A stretch of 64,000 bases of DNA from Buttiauxella agrestis ATCC 33320 (GTDB lineage Bacteria; Pseudomonadota; Gammaproteobacteria; Enterobacterales; Enterobacteriaceae). Shown one piece after another: positions 35,556 to 47,934 of the stretch. The first letter of the stretch is position 1. The number at the start of each line of letters is the position of its first letter. The stretch is taken from contig JALKFA010000001.1 in assembly GCA_024169445.1 (NCBI GenBank), forward strand, positions 3,224,001-3,288,000, written 5' to 3'. Under the pieces are notes generated by a model. That model was not told the origin of the DNA. It saw only the letters and a program-made list of their open reading frames with translations, and did not search any database. Made by a program: the position numbers and the translations under genes.

Positions 35556-36500
35556 TTACTTGTACAAATCCGCGCTGATAGTCAAGTTACCACCACGTTC
35601 TTCCCATTGACGGGTGATGTGGTAGTACTTAGCGCCTTTCTTCGCAGCGCGTTTCGCAACCTGATAAGAAACTTCAGTGCTGCTGCTGTAGTGGCCGGTG
35701 AACTTCACGCTATCAAATGGAACCATTTGTGCGGCGGTGACTTTGTTCACTTCCTGGATTTTTGTACCGTCAGGGAGCGTTACGGTGTAACGGCCACCTT
35801 GTGTGGTTTGCGTTTCAAAGAAACGGCCAACATCAGCACTTGGGGTACTGGAACTGGCGACACCCGGGATCTCAACAGCGGCAGCGGCGGCACCACCGGC
35901 TGCCAGGGCGGCTTTACCTGCTTCGGAATCAGCAGGGATCACATCAGAACTTTGCACCACACGTTTCTTGGCATCTTTTTTATAGATATAAGCGGTAATA
36001 CGCTGGTTGCCACCGGAGTTTGCGTCGATTTGACGAACGATGTAGAACGAATCCGCACCTTTTTGTTTAGCCACTTTGGTGATCGCATCGTTAACTTCAG
36101 GCTGACTGCGATAAAAACCCTGGATGGTCACGGTATCGAATGGCTCAAGAAGATAGGCTTGATCTTTCGGTAATTCCGTCACGCCATTAATCACGCGATT
36201 AGTCGTTTTCTCAGCTTCAGGGGCATCTGCATGATACACATCTGCGACTACACGCCAGTTACCGCTGCTACCAGTATCGTTAGTGTCCAACACGTAGAAA
36301 GATGCCGCACCCATATTATCCGCACGACGAGAAACAGATTTCACTGCTTCGCCAATAGAGTTAAAGCGGCCAGTGATGGTAATGCGATCAAAAGGTTTAA
36401 GAGCAGCAGCTTGATCGGGTGTCAGCTCTTTTGCTGCCTGAGCGGACAGCGTAGTAAGAGATATCAGTGCTGACGCCAGAAGAGTGGTCTTGAGCTTCAT
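35556..36500 (-). CDS. ydgH: YdgH, periplasmic protein with three repeated BhsA/McbA-like (YdgH) domains
   Basis: 314 residues from the ATG at 36500, the E. coli length; an upstream in-frame reading to 36608 is rejected because the chosen start opens a signal peptide (LLASALISLTTLSAQA). Three repeats of the YdgH/BhsA fold are visible, with parallel blocks FDRITITGRFNSIGEAV, FDTVTIQGFYRSQPEVN and FDSVKFTGHYSSSTEVS. In E. coli it takes part in envelope homeostasis. Confidence 0.94.
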   Translation of the reverse strand: MKLKTTLLASALISLTTLSAQAAKELTPDQAAALKPFDRITITGRFNSIGEAVKSVSRRADNMGAASFYVLDTNDTGSSGNWRVVADVYHADAPEAEKTTNRVINGVTELPKDQAYLLEPFDTVTIQGFYRSQPEVNDAITKVAKQKGADSFYIVRQIDANSGGNQRITAYIYKKDAKKRVVQSSDVIPADSEAGKAALAAGGAAAAAVEIPGVASSSTPSADVGRFFETQTTQGGRYTVTLPDGTKIQEVNKVTAAQMVPFDSVKFTGHYSSSTEVSYQVAKRAAKKGAKYYHITRQWEERGGNLTISADLYK

Positions 36501-36875
36501 AAAAATAATCCTTCGCCTTGCGCAAAATGAATACAAATACCGCATTCTCTGAGGGTTACCTGCTAACCGCCGATTATGGCATTGAAACACTGCAACTGTC
36601 TGCGGCATTTTTCACTCTTCAAACGCGGATTACAGATATTTTCCATAACGAATATTTATATGTTAATAAAAGAGTCCTTTGACCAGTAAAAGCGGTAAAG
36701 CTTACAACTTAATTAGTTAATGTAATGTTAAATGTGCAATTTGCGATGGCTCAGAATCGTGAATTGAGGCTAAGTTTAAGCGGATTATCAGGTCTCACAG
36801 GTTAAAGTCAGTCAAAAAGAGCTGTCTGAAAGGCTCAACGCTAATCTTTTACGATAATGATACAAATACTGAGAT

Positions 36876-36891
36876 CCTGATCTAGATCACA
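36876..36891. promoter_or_regulatory. CRP-like site upstream of pntA
   Basis: CCTGA-TCTAGA-TCACA: the right half and central 6 bp equal the ideal CRP consensus, and the left half keeps TGA. It lies 179 bp from the pntA start, so a role in either pntA or ydgH transcription is possible. Confidence 0.6.
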
Positions 36892-36961
36892 GGCGTTATT
36901 TTCAGTAGGTTATAAAAAGTTTGTTACAGATGTATTTTTATTGAATCGGTAACGGAAATGA

Positions 36962-38581
<1,620 letters not shown>

Positions 38582-38588
38582 GGGGTAA

Positions 38589-39980
<1,392 letters not shown>

Positions 39981-40009
39981 TTTTTAAGTAATTAAGATGC
40001 TTCGCAAAA

Positions 40010-40032
40010 CCGCCTTTCGGGGCGGTTTTTTT
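40010..40032. terminator. bidirectional terminator pntB/hpaR
   Basis: CCGCC-TTTCGG-GGCGG flanked by A4 on the left and T7 on the right, so it works on both strands. It lies between the convergent pntB and hpaR and marks the left edge of the hpa island. Confidence 0.9.
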
Positions 40033-40450
40033 ATGGTTCGCCCAGAGCAATAAGCTCTTGTAGCAGCGCCGTCAGCTGTTGCATTTTCTCCGGCGTAAAC
40101 TGAATTTCAATCTGCTTATAGGCCTCTTCAACTTGCGCCTGCGCGCGGGCATACAGCGCATTTCCCTCTTTGGTCAGTGAGATGTACAACTTACGCTGGT
40201 CGTTAACCGGTTTTAACCGCAGCACCAGACCATCGCGTTCCATACGCGTCAAAATACCCGTCAGGCTGGGGCGAAGGATACAAGTACTGAACGCCAGATC
40301 ATGAAAATCCATGGAAGGGTTGTCAGCCAGCACACGAATAATCCGCCACTGCTGCTCCGTTAAATTGTGCTGCTTAATAATCGGGCGAAAGTAGCCCATT
40401 GCCACTTCTCGCGCCTGCATCAAGGCGATGGTTAAAGAAACCTGCATCAT
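40031..40450 (-). CDS. hpaR: HpaR, MarR-family repressor of the hpa meta-cleavage operon
   Basis: 139 residues, slightly shorter at the C terminus than E. coli W HpaR. Winged helix: NLTEQQWRIIRVLADNPSMD, RPSLTGILTRMERDGLVLR, NDQRKLYISLTKEG. In E. coli W HpaR represses the hpaGEDFHI operon until aromatic effector accumulates. Divergent from hpaG1, the expected arrangement. Confidence 0.92.
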   Translation of the reverse strand: MMQVSLTIALMQAREVAMGYFRPIIKQHNLTEQQWRIIRVLADNPSMDFHDLAFSTCILRPSLTGILTRMERDGLVLRLKPVNDQRKLYISLTKEGNALYARAQAQVEEAYKQIEIQFTPEKMQQLTALLQELIALGEP

Positions 40451-40711
40451 GCCTCCTGGTGTCTGAACTCATTAATATGTGAATAATATAATAATGTTGC
40501 TTTTATCGACAGATTATTTTCCTGTGAAATAACGGTAAGTTTTATAAAAAATTAATAATTATCTGATAAATAACAACTTAATTTAAGTAATGTAAATTTA
40601 TTGTTAATCAAATCACAAAAAATTAACTCGCGCTTGCTAAATGCATAATGGGGGAATAAAACATATTGTTAATATATTAATGAAATGTTTGCTGTCTCTG
40701 AGGAGCTATCA
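40451..40711. promoter_or_regulatory. hpaR/hpaG1 divergent promoter-operator
   Basis: AT-rich 261-bp divergent spacer. A perfect 12-bp palindrome TTAATATATTAA (40669-40680) lies 31 bp before hpaG1. A related ATTAATATGTGAATAAT stretch lies near hpaR (40470-40486). These are good candidates for HpaR-binding sites, which are known to be two palindromic regions in E. coli W. Confidence 0.5.
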
Positions 40712-41344
40712 ATGAAAGGTACTGTTTTCGCCGTAGCGCTCAACCACCGCAGCCAGCTTGATGCCTGGCATGAGATGTTTGAGAAAGCCCCCTATAAAAC
40801 ACCCCCTAAAACGGCGGTCTGGTTTATCAAACCGCGCAATACCGTCATTCGTGGCGGTGAGCCGATTCCGTATCCGCAGGGGGAAACGGTGCAGAGCGGT
40901 GCCACCGTGGCGCTCATTGTTGGAAAAGCAGCACGCAAAGTGAGCGTTGAAAACGCGCATCAATATATTGCCGGTTATGCACTGGCCAACGACGTCAGCC
41001 TGCCGGAAGAGAGCTTCTACCGTCCGGCAATCAAGGCGAAATGCCGTGATGGTTTTTGCCCGCTAGGGGAAATCACTACCGTTGATGACGTCAACAATCT
41101 CACCATCGTGACTGAAATTAACGGTCGCGAAGCCGACCACTGGAGCACCACAGACTTGCAACGCAATGCCGCCGAACTGCTAAGCGCGCTGAGCGAATTT
41201 GCAACCTTAAACCCCGGTGACGCTATTTTGCTTGGCACACCGCAGTCCCGTATCACGCTGCGTCCAGGTGACCGCGTGCGTATTCAGGCCACAGGGTTCC
41301 CGGCGCTTGAAAACCCAGTAGTTGCCGAAGGAGAACTCGCATGA
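40712..41344 (+). CDS. hpaG: HpaG1, N-terminal (decarboxylase) half of the bifunctional HpaG
   Basis: 210 residues from the ATG at 40712, preceded by GAGGAG. FAH-superfamily fold (FIKPRNTVI, ALIVGKAARKV, GDAILLGTPQ). Corresponds to the N-terminal half of E. coli HpaG (OPET decarboxylase/HHDD isomerase). In E. coli both halves form one polypeptide of about 429 residues; here a stop and an ATGA overlap separate them. The second cistron has its own AAGGAG, so this looks like two genuine subunits rather than a frameshift. Confidence 0.9.
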   Translation: MKGTVFAVALNHRSQLDAWHEMFEKAPYKTPPKTAVWFIKPRNTVIRGGEPIPYPQGETVQSGATVALIVGKAARKVSVENAHQYIAGYALANDVSLPEESFYRPAIKAKCRDGFCPLGEITTVDDVNNLTIVTEINGREADHWSTTDLQRNAAELLSALSEFATLNPGDAILLGTPQSRITLRPGDRVRIQATGFPALENPVVAEGELA

Positions 41345-42102
41345 AAAAGGCTCGTATTCGTTATCAGGGGCAGGATATTGACGTTGGCATTGATGGGCAA
41401 AATCAGGTGCTGCTGGCAGGCGGCCATAAGCTCGAAAACGGCACTTTTAGCTGGCTGCCACCCGCCGACGGCACGCTGTTCGCGTTGGGATTGAACTATG
41501 CCGATCACGCCAGCGAACTGGATTTTAAGCCGCCGGAAGAACCGCTGGTATTTATCAAATCAGCCAATAGTTTTATCGGCCATGAGCAGGAGTCAGTTCG
41601 TCCGGACAACGTCGAGTACATGCACTACGAAGCAGAATTGGTGGTGGTTATCGGCAAAACGGCGCGCAAAGTCAGTGAGGCCGATGCCATGGATTACGTT
41701 GCCGGTTATACCGTTTGCAACGATTACGCCATCCGCGACTACCTGGAAAACTACTACCGCCCAAATCTGCGGGTAAAAAGCCGCGATACCCTGACCCCAA
41801 TTGGCCCGTGGATTGTCGATAAAGCCGATATTCCGGATCCGCACAACCTGGCTTTGCGCACCTGGGTTAACGGTGAATTGCGCCAGCAGGGCACCACCGC
41901 CGACTTAATTTTCAACATCCCGTATCTGATTGCTTATCTCAGCGATTTTATGACCCTGCAACCAGGCGACATGATCGCCACCGGCACGCCGAAAGGGCTG
42001 TCTGACGTGGTACCAGGGGACGAAGTGGTGGTCGAAGTTGAAGGCGTGGGCCGTCTGGTCAACCGCATCATCAGCCAGCAGGCGTATGAGGAGCAGCTGT
42101 AA
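41341..42102 (+). CDS. hpaG: HpaG2, C-terminal (isomerase) half of HpaG
   Basis: 253 residues. Full FAH-like fold: LFALGLNYADHASEL, MHYEAELVVVIGK with the metal-binding glutamates, VCNDYAIRDYLENYYRPNLR, MIATGTPKGLSDV. Has about 47 residues at the N terminus not found in the fused E. coli form. The stop overlaps the hpaE start by 1 bp (TAATG). Acts with HpaG1 on 2-oxohept-3-ene-1,7-dioate metabolism. Confidence 0.9.
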   Translation: MKKARIRYQGQDIDVGIDGQNQVLLAGGHKLENGTFSWLPPADGTLFALGLNYADHASELDFKPPEEPLVFIKSANSFIGHEQESVRPDNVEYMHYEAELVVVIGKTARKVSEADAMDYVAGYTVCNDYAIRDYLENYYRPNLRVKSRDTLTPIGPWIVDKADIPDPHNLALRTWVNGELRQQGTTADLIFNIPYLIAYLSDFMTLQPGDMIATGTPKGLSDVVPGDEVVVEVEGVGRLVNRIISQQAYEEQL

Positions 42103-43568
42103 TGAAAAAGATTAATCATTGGATCAACGGCAAAAACGTCGCGAGCAAAGACTACTTCCAGACCACCAATCCGGCGACGGGCGAGGTACTGGCGGATGTA
42201 GCTTCTGGTGGCGAAGCTGAAATCAACAGCGCGGTTGCCGCTGCCAAAGAGGCCTTCCCGAAATGGGCTAACTTGCCGATGAAAGAGCGAGCGCGCCTGA
42301 TGCGCCGCCTGGGTGACTTGATTGACCAGAACGTGCCGGAAATTGCGGCGATGGAGACTGCCGACACCGGTTTGCCTATCCATCAGACCCAAAACGTGTT
42401 GATCCCACGCGCTTCCCATAACTTCGAATTCTTTGCTGAAGTGTGCCAGCAGATGAACGGCAAGACCTATCCGGTCGATGACAAGATGCTCAACTATACC
42501 CTCGTCCAGCCAGTGGGGGTTTGTGCGCTGGTGTCGCCGTGGAACGTGCCGTTTATGACGGCCACCTGGAAAGTTGCACCATGCCTGGCGTTGGGTAACA
42601 CCGCGGTACTGAAAATGTCTGAACTGTCGCCGTTAACGGCCGACCGTCTGGGTGAACTGGCGCTGGAAGCAGGGATTCCGGCGGGTGTGCTGAATGTAGT
42701 GCAGGGCTATGGTGCGAACGCGGGCGATGCCCTGGTGCGTCATAACGATGTCCGCGCTATCTCGTTTACCGGCGGTACCGCTACCGGACGGCGCATTATG
42801 CAGAATGCGGGTCTGAAAAAGTATTCCATGGAACTGGGCGGTAAATCGCCGGTGCTGATTTTTGAAGATGCCGATATTGAACGCGCACTGGATGCCGCGC
42901 TGTTTACCATCTTCTCGATCAATGGCGAGCGCTGTACTGCGGGCTCACGCATCTTTATTCAGCAAAGCATCTATCCAGAATTCATCAAACGTTTTGCTGA
43001 ACGTGCAAACCGCCTGCGTGTCGGCGACCCGACAGACCCGAACACCCAGGTTGGCGCATTGATCAGCCAGCAACACTGGGAAAAAGTGTCCGGCTATATT
43101 CGCCTCGGCATTGAAGAAGGCGCGACACTGCTGGCGGGTGGCCCTGATAAACCGTCCGATTTGCCTGCACATTTGCGCGGCGGCCACTTCCTGCGACCAA
43201 CGGTGCTGGCGGATGTCGACAACCGTATGCGTGTGGCACAAGAAGAAATTTTTGGCCCGGTTGCTTGCTTGCTGCCATTTAAAGACGAAGCGGAAGGCTT
43301 GCGTCTGGCTAACGACGTTGAGTACGGGCTGGCTTCATATATCTGGACCCAGGATGTCAGCAAAGTGCTGCGCCTGGCGCGGAGTATCGAAGCGGGAATG
43401 GTGTTCGTGAACACCCAAAACGTGCGCGACCTGCGTCAACCATTCGGCGGCGTGAAAGCCTCTGGTACCGGACGTGAAGGTGGTGAGTACAGTTTTGACG
43501 TGTTCGCCGAAATGAAAAACATCTGCATTTCCATGGGCGACCATCCGATCCCGAAATGGGGCATTTAA
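42102..43568 (+). CDS. hpaE: HpaE, 5-carboxymethyl-2-hydroxymuconate semialdehyde dehydrogenase
   Basis: 488 residues. Aldehyde dehydrogenase family: catalytic cysteine in NGERCTAGSR, general-base glutamate in MELGGKSP, NAD-binding SFTGGTATGRRI. Oxidises the HpaD ring-cleavage semialdehyde to the muconate. Tightly coupled to the preceding cistron; 10 bp to hpaD. Confidence 0.95.
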   Translation: MKKINHWINGKNVASKDYFQTTNPATGEVLADVASGGEAEINSAVAAAKEAFPKWANLPMKERARLMRRLGDLIDQNVPEIAAMETADTGLPIHQTQNVLIPRASHNFEFFAEVCQQMNGKTYPVDDKMLNYTLVQPVGVCALVSPWNVPFMTATWKVAPCLALGNTAVLKMSELSPLTADRLGELALEAGIPAGVLNVVQGYGANAGDALVRHNDVRAISFTGGTATGRRIMQNAGLKKYSMELGGKSPVLIFEDADIERALDAALFTIFSINGERCTAGSRIFIQQSIYPEFIKRFAERANRLRVGDPTDPNTQVGALISQQHWEKVSGYIRLGIEEGATLLAGGPDKPSDLPAHLRGGHFLRPTVLADVDNRMRVAQEEIFGPVACLLPFKDEAEGLRLANDVEYGLASYIWTQDVSKVLRLARSIEAGMVFVNTQNVRDLRQPFGGVKASGTGREGGEYSFDVFAEMKNICISMGDHPIPKWGI

Positions 43569-43578
43569 GGAGAATATC

Positions 43579-44430
43579 ATGGGCAAATTAGCGTTAGCCG
43601 CCAAAATCACCCACGTACCGTCAATGTATCTCTCTGAACTGCCGGGGAAAAACTACGGTTGCCGCCAGGCCGCCATTGACGGGCACAAAGAGATTAGCAA
43701 GCGTTGCCGTGAACTGGGTGTTGATACCATTATCGTGTTTGACACCCACTGGCTGGTCAACAGCGCCTATCACATCAACTGCGCCGACCATTTTTCCGGG
43801 GTCTACACCAGTAACGAACTGCCGCACTTTATTCGCGACATGACCTACGACTACGACGGTAATCCAGAGCTGGGGCAATTGATCGCCGACGAAGCGGTGG
43901 CGCTGGGCGTGCGTGCCAAAGCGCACAACATCCCAAGCCTGAAGCTGGAATACGGCACGCTGGTGCCGATGCGTTATATGAACAGCGACAAACATTTCAA
44001 AGTGGTGTCCATCTCTGCCTTTTGTACCGTTCACGATTTTGCCGACAGCCGCAAGCTCGGTGAAGCCATTGTTAAAGCGATTGAAAAGTATGACGGCACC
44101 GTCGCGGTGTTCGCCAGCGGCTCGCTGTCGCATCGCTTCATTGACGACCAGCGTGCGGAAGAGGGAATGAACAGCTATACCCGTGAATTTGACCATCAAA
44201 TGGATGAGCAAGTGGTCAAGCTGTGGCGCGAGGGCAATTTCAAAGCGTTCTGCACCATGCTGCCGGAGTATGCCGATTACTGCTACGGCGAAGGCAATAT
44301 GCACGACACAGTGATGCTATTGGGGATGCTGGGTTGGGACAAATATGACGGCAAGGTGGAGTTTATCACCGAGCTGTTCGCCAGCTCCGGTACCGGCCAG
44401 GTGAACGCTGTTTTCCCGCTACCCTCCTAA
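43579..44430 (+). CDS. hpaD: HpaD, homoprotocatechuate 2,3-dioxygenase
   Basis: 283 residues, ribosome site AAGGAG. LigB-type extradiol dioxygenase with DTHWLVNSAYHIN and the glutamate/histidine-containing LKLEYGTLVPM and GSLSHRFID regions. Opens the ring of 3,4-dihydroxyphenylacetate. Identified by high similarity to E. coli C HpcB/HpaD and by operon position. Confidence 0.95.
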   Translation: MGKLALAAKITHVPSMYLSELPGKNYGCRQAAIDGHKEISKRCRELGVDTIIVFDTHWLVNSAYHINCADHFSGVYTSNELPHFIRDMTYDYDGNPELGQLIADEAVALGVRAKAHNIPSLKLEYGTLVPMRYMNSDKHFKVVSISAFCTVHDFADSRKLGEAIVKAIEKYDGTVAVFASGSLSHRFIDDQRAEEGMNSYTREFDHQMDEQVVKLWREGNFKAFCTMLPEYADYCYGEGNMHDTVMLLGMLGWDKYDGKVEFITELFASSGTGQVNAVFPLPS

Positions 44431-44439
44431 GGACAAACC

Positions 44440-44820
44440 ATGCCGCATTTTATTGCTGAATGTACCGACAACATCCGTGAACAGGCCGATTTACCCGCGC
44501 TGTTTGCCCTGGTTAACGAGGCGCTAGCCGCTACCGGCATCTTCCCGATTGGCGGCATCCGTAGCCGGGCAATCTGGCTGGATACCTGGCAGATGGCCGA
44601 TGGGAAGCACGATTACGCTTTCGTACACATGACGTTGAAAATCGGTACCGGGCGCAGCCTGGAGAGCCGTCAGGAAGTCGGGGGTATGCTGTTTGAGATG
44701 ATAAAAAACCACTTTGCCGCCCTGATGGACAGCCGTTATCTGGCCTTGTCGTTCGAGATTGAAGAACTGCACCCTACGCTGAATTACAAGCAGAACAACG
44801 TGCATGCGTTGTTCCGTTGA
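44440..44820 (+). CDS. hpaF: HpaF, 5-carboxymethyl-2-hydroxymuconate isomerase
   Basis: 126 residues. 4-oxalocrotonate tautomerase superfamily; Met1 is followed by the catalytic proline ([12 protein letters not shown]), exposed once the initiator methionine is removed. Ketonises the hydroxymuconate made by HpaE. 9 bp after hpaD. Confidence 0.94.
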   Translation: MPHFIAECTDNIREQADLPALFALVNEALAATGIFPIGGIRSRAIWLDTWQMADGKHDYAFVHMTLKIGTGRSLESRQEVGGMLFEMIKNHFAALMDSRYLALSFEIEELHPTLNYKQNNVHALFR

Positions 44821-44830
44821 GGTCACCAAA

Positions 44831-45634
44831 ATGCTAGATAAATCAATTCATAGCCTGATTGCCCAGCGGTTGAACCAGGCTGAAAAGCAGCGTGAGCAGA
44901 TTCGCCAGATCTCGCTTGATTACCCCACTATCACTATTGAAGACGCCTACGCCATTCAGCGCCTGTGGGTCGAAATGAAGATTGCTGAAGGCCGCGTGCT
45001 AAAAGGCCACAAAATCGGTCTGACCTCAAAAGCGATGCAGGCCAGTTCACAGATCAGTGAGCCGGACTTCGGGGCGTTGCTTGACGACATGTTCTTCCAC
45101 GACGGCGGCGACATCCCAACCGATCGCTTTATCGTTCCGCGCATCGAAGTGGAGCTGGCGTTTGTGCTGGCAAAACCGCTGCGTGGCCCAAATTGCACGT
45201 TGTTCGACGTCTACAACGCCACCGACTACGTGATTCCAGCACTGGAGTTAATTGACGCCCGTTGCCATAACGTCGATCCGGAAAGCCAACGCCCGCGCAA
45301 AGTGTTCGACACCATCTCCGATAACGCCGCCAATGCCGGAGTCATCCTCGGTGGTCGCCCGATCAAACCCGACGAACTCGACCTGCGATGGATTTCGGCA
45401 CTGCTGTATCGCAACGGTGTGATCGAGGAAACCGGCGTTGCTGCTGGTGTGTTGAATCATCCGGCGAACGGCGTGGCATGGCTGGCGAATAAGCTCGCCG
45501 CTTACGACGTCCAGCTGGAAGCAGGGCAGATCATTCTTGGCGGTTCGTTCACCCGTCCGGTTGCCGCGAGCAAAGGCGACACCTTCCATGTCGACTACGG
45601 CAACATGGGTTCGATCAGTTGCCGCTTTGTGTAA
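44831..45634 (+). CDS. hpaH: HpaH, 2-oxo-hept-3-ene-1,7-dioate hydratase
   Basis: 267 residues from the ATG at 44831, with GAGGTCACC upstream; an overlapping upstream frame is rejected. MhpD/HpcG hydratase family with [30 protein letters not shown] and ELIDARCHN. Adds water to give the aldol substrate of HpaI. Confidence 0.95.
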   Translation: MLDKSIHSLIAQRLNQAEKQREQIRQISLDYPTITIEDAYAIQRLWVEMKIAEGRVLKGHKIGLTSKAMQASSQISEPDFGALLDDMFFHDGGDIPTDRFIVPRIEVELAFVLAKPLRGPNCTLFDVYNATDYVIPALELIDARCHNVDPESQRPRKVFDTISDNAANAGVILGGRPIKPDELDLRWISALLYRNGVIEETGVAAGVLNHPANGVAWLANKLAAYDVQLEAGQIILGGSFTRPVAASKGDTFHVDYGNMGSISCRFV

Positions 45635-45645
45635 GGGGAATCAAG

Positions 45646-46440
45646 ATGATGAAAAATAGCTTTAAAGAGGCGCTGAAGGCGGGGCGTCCGCAAATTGGAT
45701 TATGGCTGGGGCTGTCCAGCAGCTATAGCGCCGAGCTGTTAGCGGGAGCGGGTTTCGACTGGTTGCTGATTGACGGCGAACATGCGCCGAACAACGTGCA
45801 GACGGTGCTCACTCAGTTGCAGGCGATTGCGCCATATCCCAGCCAAGCGGTGGTTCGTCCGTCGTGGAATGATGCGGTGCAGATCAAACAACTGCTGGAT
45901 GTCGGCACGCAAAACCTGCTGGTGCCGATGGTGCAGAACGCCGAAGAAGCTCGCGCGGCGGTTCGTGCCACACATTATCCACCGCAGGGTATTCGTGGCG
46001 TGGGCAGTGCACTGGCGCGCGCTTCGCGCTGGAACCGCATCCCGGATTACATTCATCAGGCCAATGACGCAATGTGCGTACTGGTGCAGATTGAAACCCG
46101 CGAAGCGCTAAATAATCTTCCACAGATTCTGGACGTTGAAGGCGTCGATGGCGTGTTTATCGGCCCGGCCGATCTCAGTGCCGACATGGGGTTTGCTGGT
46201 AACCCGCAGCATCCGGAAGTCCAGGCCGTCATTGAACGTGCCATCGTGCAAATTCGCCAGGCGGGCAAAGCTCCCGGCATTTTGATGGCTAACGAGCAAC
46301 TGGCAAAACGCTATCTGGAGCTGGGGGCGCTGTTCGTTGCCGTCGGTGTCGATACCACGCTGCTGGCACGTGGAGCCGAGGCACTAGCCGCGCGCTTTTG
46401 CGAGCAGAAAATCTCGTCAGATTCGTCCGGTGTTTACTAG
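45646..46440 (+). CDS. hpaI: HpaI, 4-hydroxy-2-oxo-heptane-1,7-dioate aldolase
   Basis: 264 residues; start at 45646 (tandem ATG ATG) after AAGGGGAATC. Class II metal-dependent aldolase of the HpcH/HpaI family: [22 protein letters not shown] with metal-ligand glutamate, [11 protein letters not shown]. Yields pyruvate and succinic semialdehyde. Last enzyme gene of the lower operon. Confidence 0.95.
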   Translation: MMKNSFKEALKAGRPQIGLWLGLSSSYSAELLAGAGFDWLLIDGEHAPNNVQTVLTQLQAIAPYPSQAVVRPSWNDAVQIKQLLDVGTQNLLVPMVQNAEEARAAVRATHYPPQGIRGVGSALARASRWNRIPDYIHQANDAMCVLVQIETREALNNLPQILDVEGVDGVFIGPADLSADMGFAGNPQHPEVQAVIERAIVQIRQAGKAPGILMANEQLAKRYLELGALFVAVGVDTTLLARGAEALAARFCEQKISSDSSGVY

Positions 46441-46548
46441 CACTATCAATCACAACATTCATTGCTAATTGCCATCTGGTGTCATCGCGCCAGGTGGTGT
46501 GGTACCCACGCTGTCTCACTACAAAAATGCCCATCAGAGGAAAGGACA

Positions 46549-47925
46549 ATGAGCGACGCATCACCTGCAATCCCGGAACAACTTAACCCTGCTGACCAGC
46601 ATAAACAGCTGACTGCCAGACAGCAGTCAGTCATCAACAAGCTGTTTCGTCGTTTGGTTCTGTTTTTGTTTGTGTTGTTTATCTTCTCATTTTTGGACCG
46701 CATCAATATTGGTTTTGCCGGGCTGACCATGGGGCAGGATTTGGGGCTTAACGCCACCATGTTCGGGCTAGCCACCACGCTGTTTTACGCCACCTACGTG
46801 ATTTGCGGTATTCCCAGCAACGTGATGCTTAGCATCGTCGGTGCGCGCCGCTGGATAGCCGCCCTGATGGTGTTGTGGGGCATTGCCTCCACCGCAACCA
46901 TGTTCGCCGTCGGGCCGAAAAGCTTGTATGTGCTAAGGATGCTGGTGGGCATCACCGAAGCGGGCTTCCTTCCGGGCATTTTGCTCTACCTGACTTACTG
47001 GTTCCCGGCGTTTTTCCGCGCTCGTGCCAACGCGCTATTTATGATTGCGATGCCCGTGACCACCGCCCTGGGTTCGATAGTCTCAGGCTATATTCTCTCG
47101 ATGGATGGTCTGTTGAATTTACACGGCTGGCAGTGGCTGTTCTTGCTCGAAGGTTTCCCATCGGTGCTGCTCGGTATTTTGGTTTGGTTCTGGCTGGATG
47201 ATTCCCCGGCTAAGGCGAAATGGCTGACCGAAGATGACAAGAAATGCCTGCAAGAGATGATGGATAACGACCGCCTGACCCTGGTTCAGCCGGAAGGGGC
47301 TATCAGTCATCATGCCATGCAGCAGCGCAGTCTGTGGCGTGAAGTCTTTACGCCCATTGTCCTGATGTACACCTTTGCCTACTTCTGCCTGACTAACACG
47401 CTCAGTGCTATCAGCATCTGGACGCCGCAAATTCTGAAAAGCTTCAACGAGGGCAGCAGCAATATCACCATCGGCCTGCTGGCCGCTATTCCGCAGATTT
47501 TTACTATCCTCGGGATGATTTACTGGAGCCGCCATTCGGATAAACATCAGGAGCGAAAACACCATACCGCCTTACCGTTCCTGTTTGCTGCTGCGGGCTG
47601 GTTATTGGCGTCGGCGACCGACCATAATCTGATCCAGCTATTGGGGATAATCATGGCTTCCAGTGGTTCGTTTAGCGCGATGGCGATTTTCTGGACCACA
47701 CCGGATCAGTCAATCAGTTTACGCGCCAGAGCAATCGGCATCGCAGTGATCAACGCTATGGGGAATATTGGGTCGGCGCTAAGTCCGTTTATGATTGGCT
47801 GGCTGAAAGATATTACCGGCAGTTTCAACAGCGGATTATGGTTTGTCGCCGCGTTGTTGGTCATTGGGGCGATTGTTATTTGGCTTATCCCGATGAAATC
47901 CTCGCGCCCACGTGCCACGCCGTAA
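46549..47925 (+). CDS. hpaX: HpaX, 4-hydroxyphenylacetate permease (MFS)
   Basis: 458 residues from the ATG at 46549 with GGAAAGGA upstream; an ATG at 46462 is rejected. About 12 transmembrane segments, anion:cation symporter-type MFS with SFLDRINIGFAGLTM and TEAGFLPGILLYLTYWFP. Imports 4-hydroxyphenylacetate. Upstream of hpaA with a 9-bp gap. Confidence 0.95.
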   Translation: MSDASPAIPEQLNPADQHKQLTARQQSVINKLFRRLVLFLFVLFIFSFLDRINIGFAGLTMGQDLGLNATMFGLATTLFYATYVICGIPSNVMLSIVGARRWIAALMVLWGIASTATMFAVGPKSLYVLRMLVGITEAGFLPGILLYLTYWFPAFFRARANALFMIAMPVTTALGSIVSGYILSMDGLLNLHGWQWLFLLEGFPSVLLGILVWFWLDDSPAKAKWLTEDDKKCLQEMMDNDRLTLVQPEGAISHHAMQQRSLWREVFTPIVLMYTFAYFCLTNTLSAISIWTPQILKSFNEGSSNITIGLLAAIPQIFTILGMIYWSRHSDKHQERKHHTALPFLFAAAGWLLASATDHNLIQLLGIIMASSGSFSAMAIFWTTPDQSISLRARAIGIAVINAMGNIGSALSPFMIGWLKDITGSFNSGLWFVAALLVIGAIVIWLIPMKSSRPRATP

Positions 47926-47934
47926 GGAACCACT

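Noticed and set aside
41341-41344. Possible sequencing frameshift splitting hpaG
   Set aside because: The second cistron has its own ribosome site and a distinct N-terminal extension, and the overlap is a normal ATGA, so a true split is more likely.
43621-44304. 227-codon open frame antisense to hpaD
   Set aside because: Shadow of a well-conserved dioxygenase gene.
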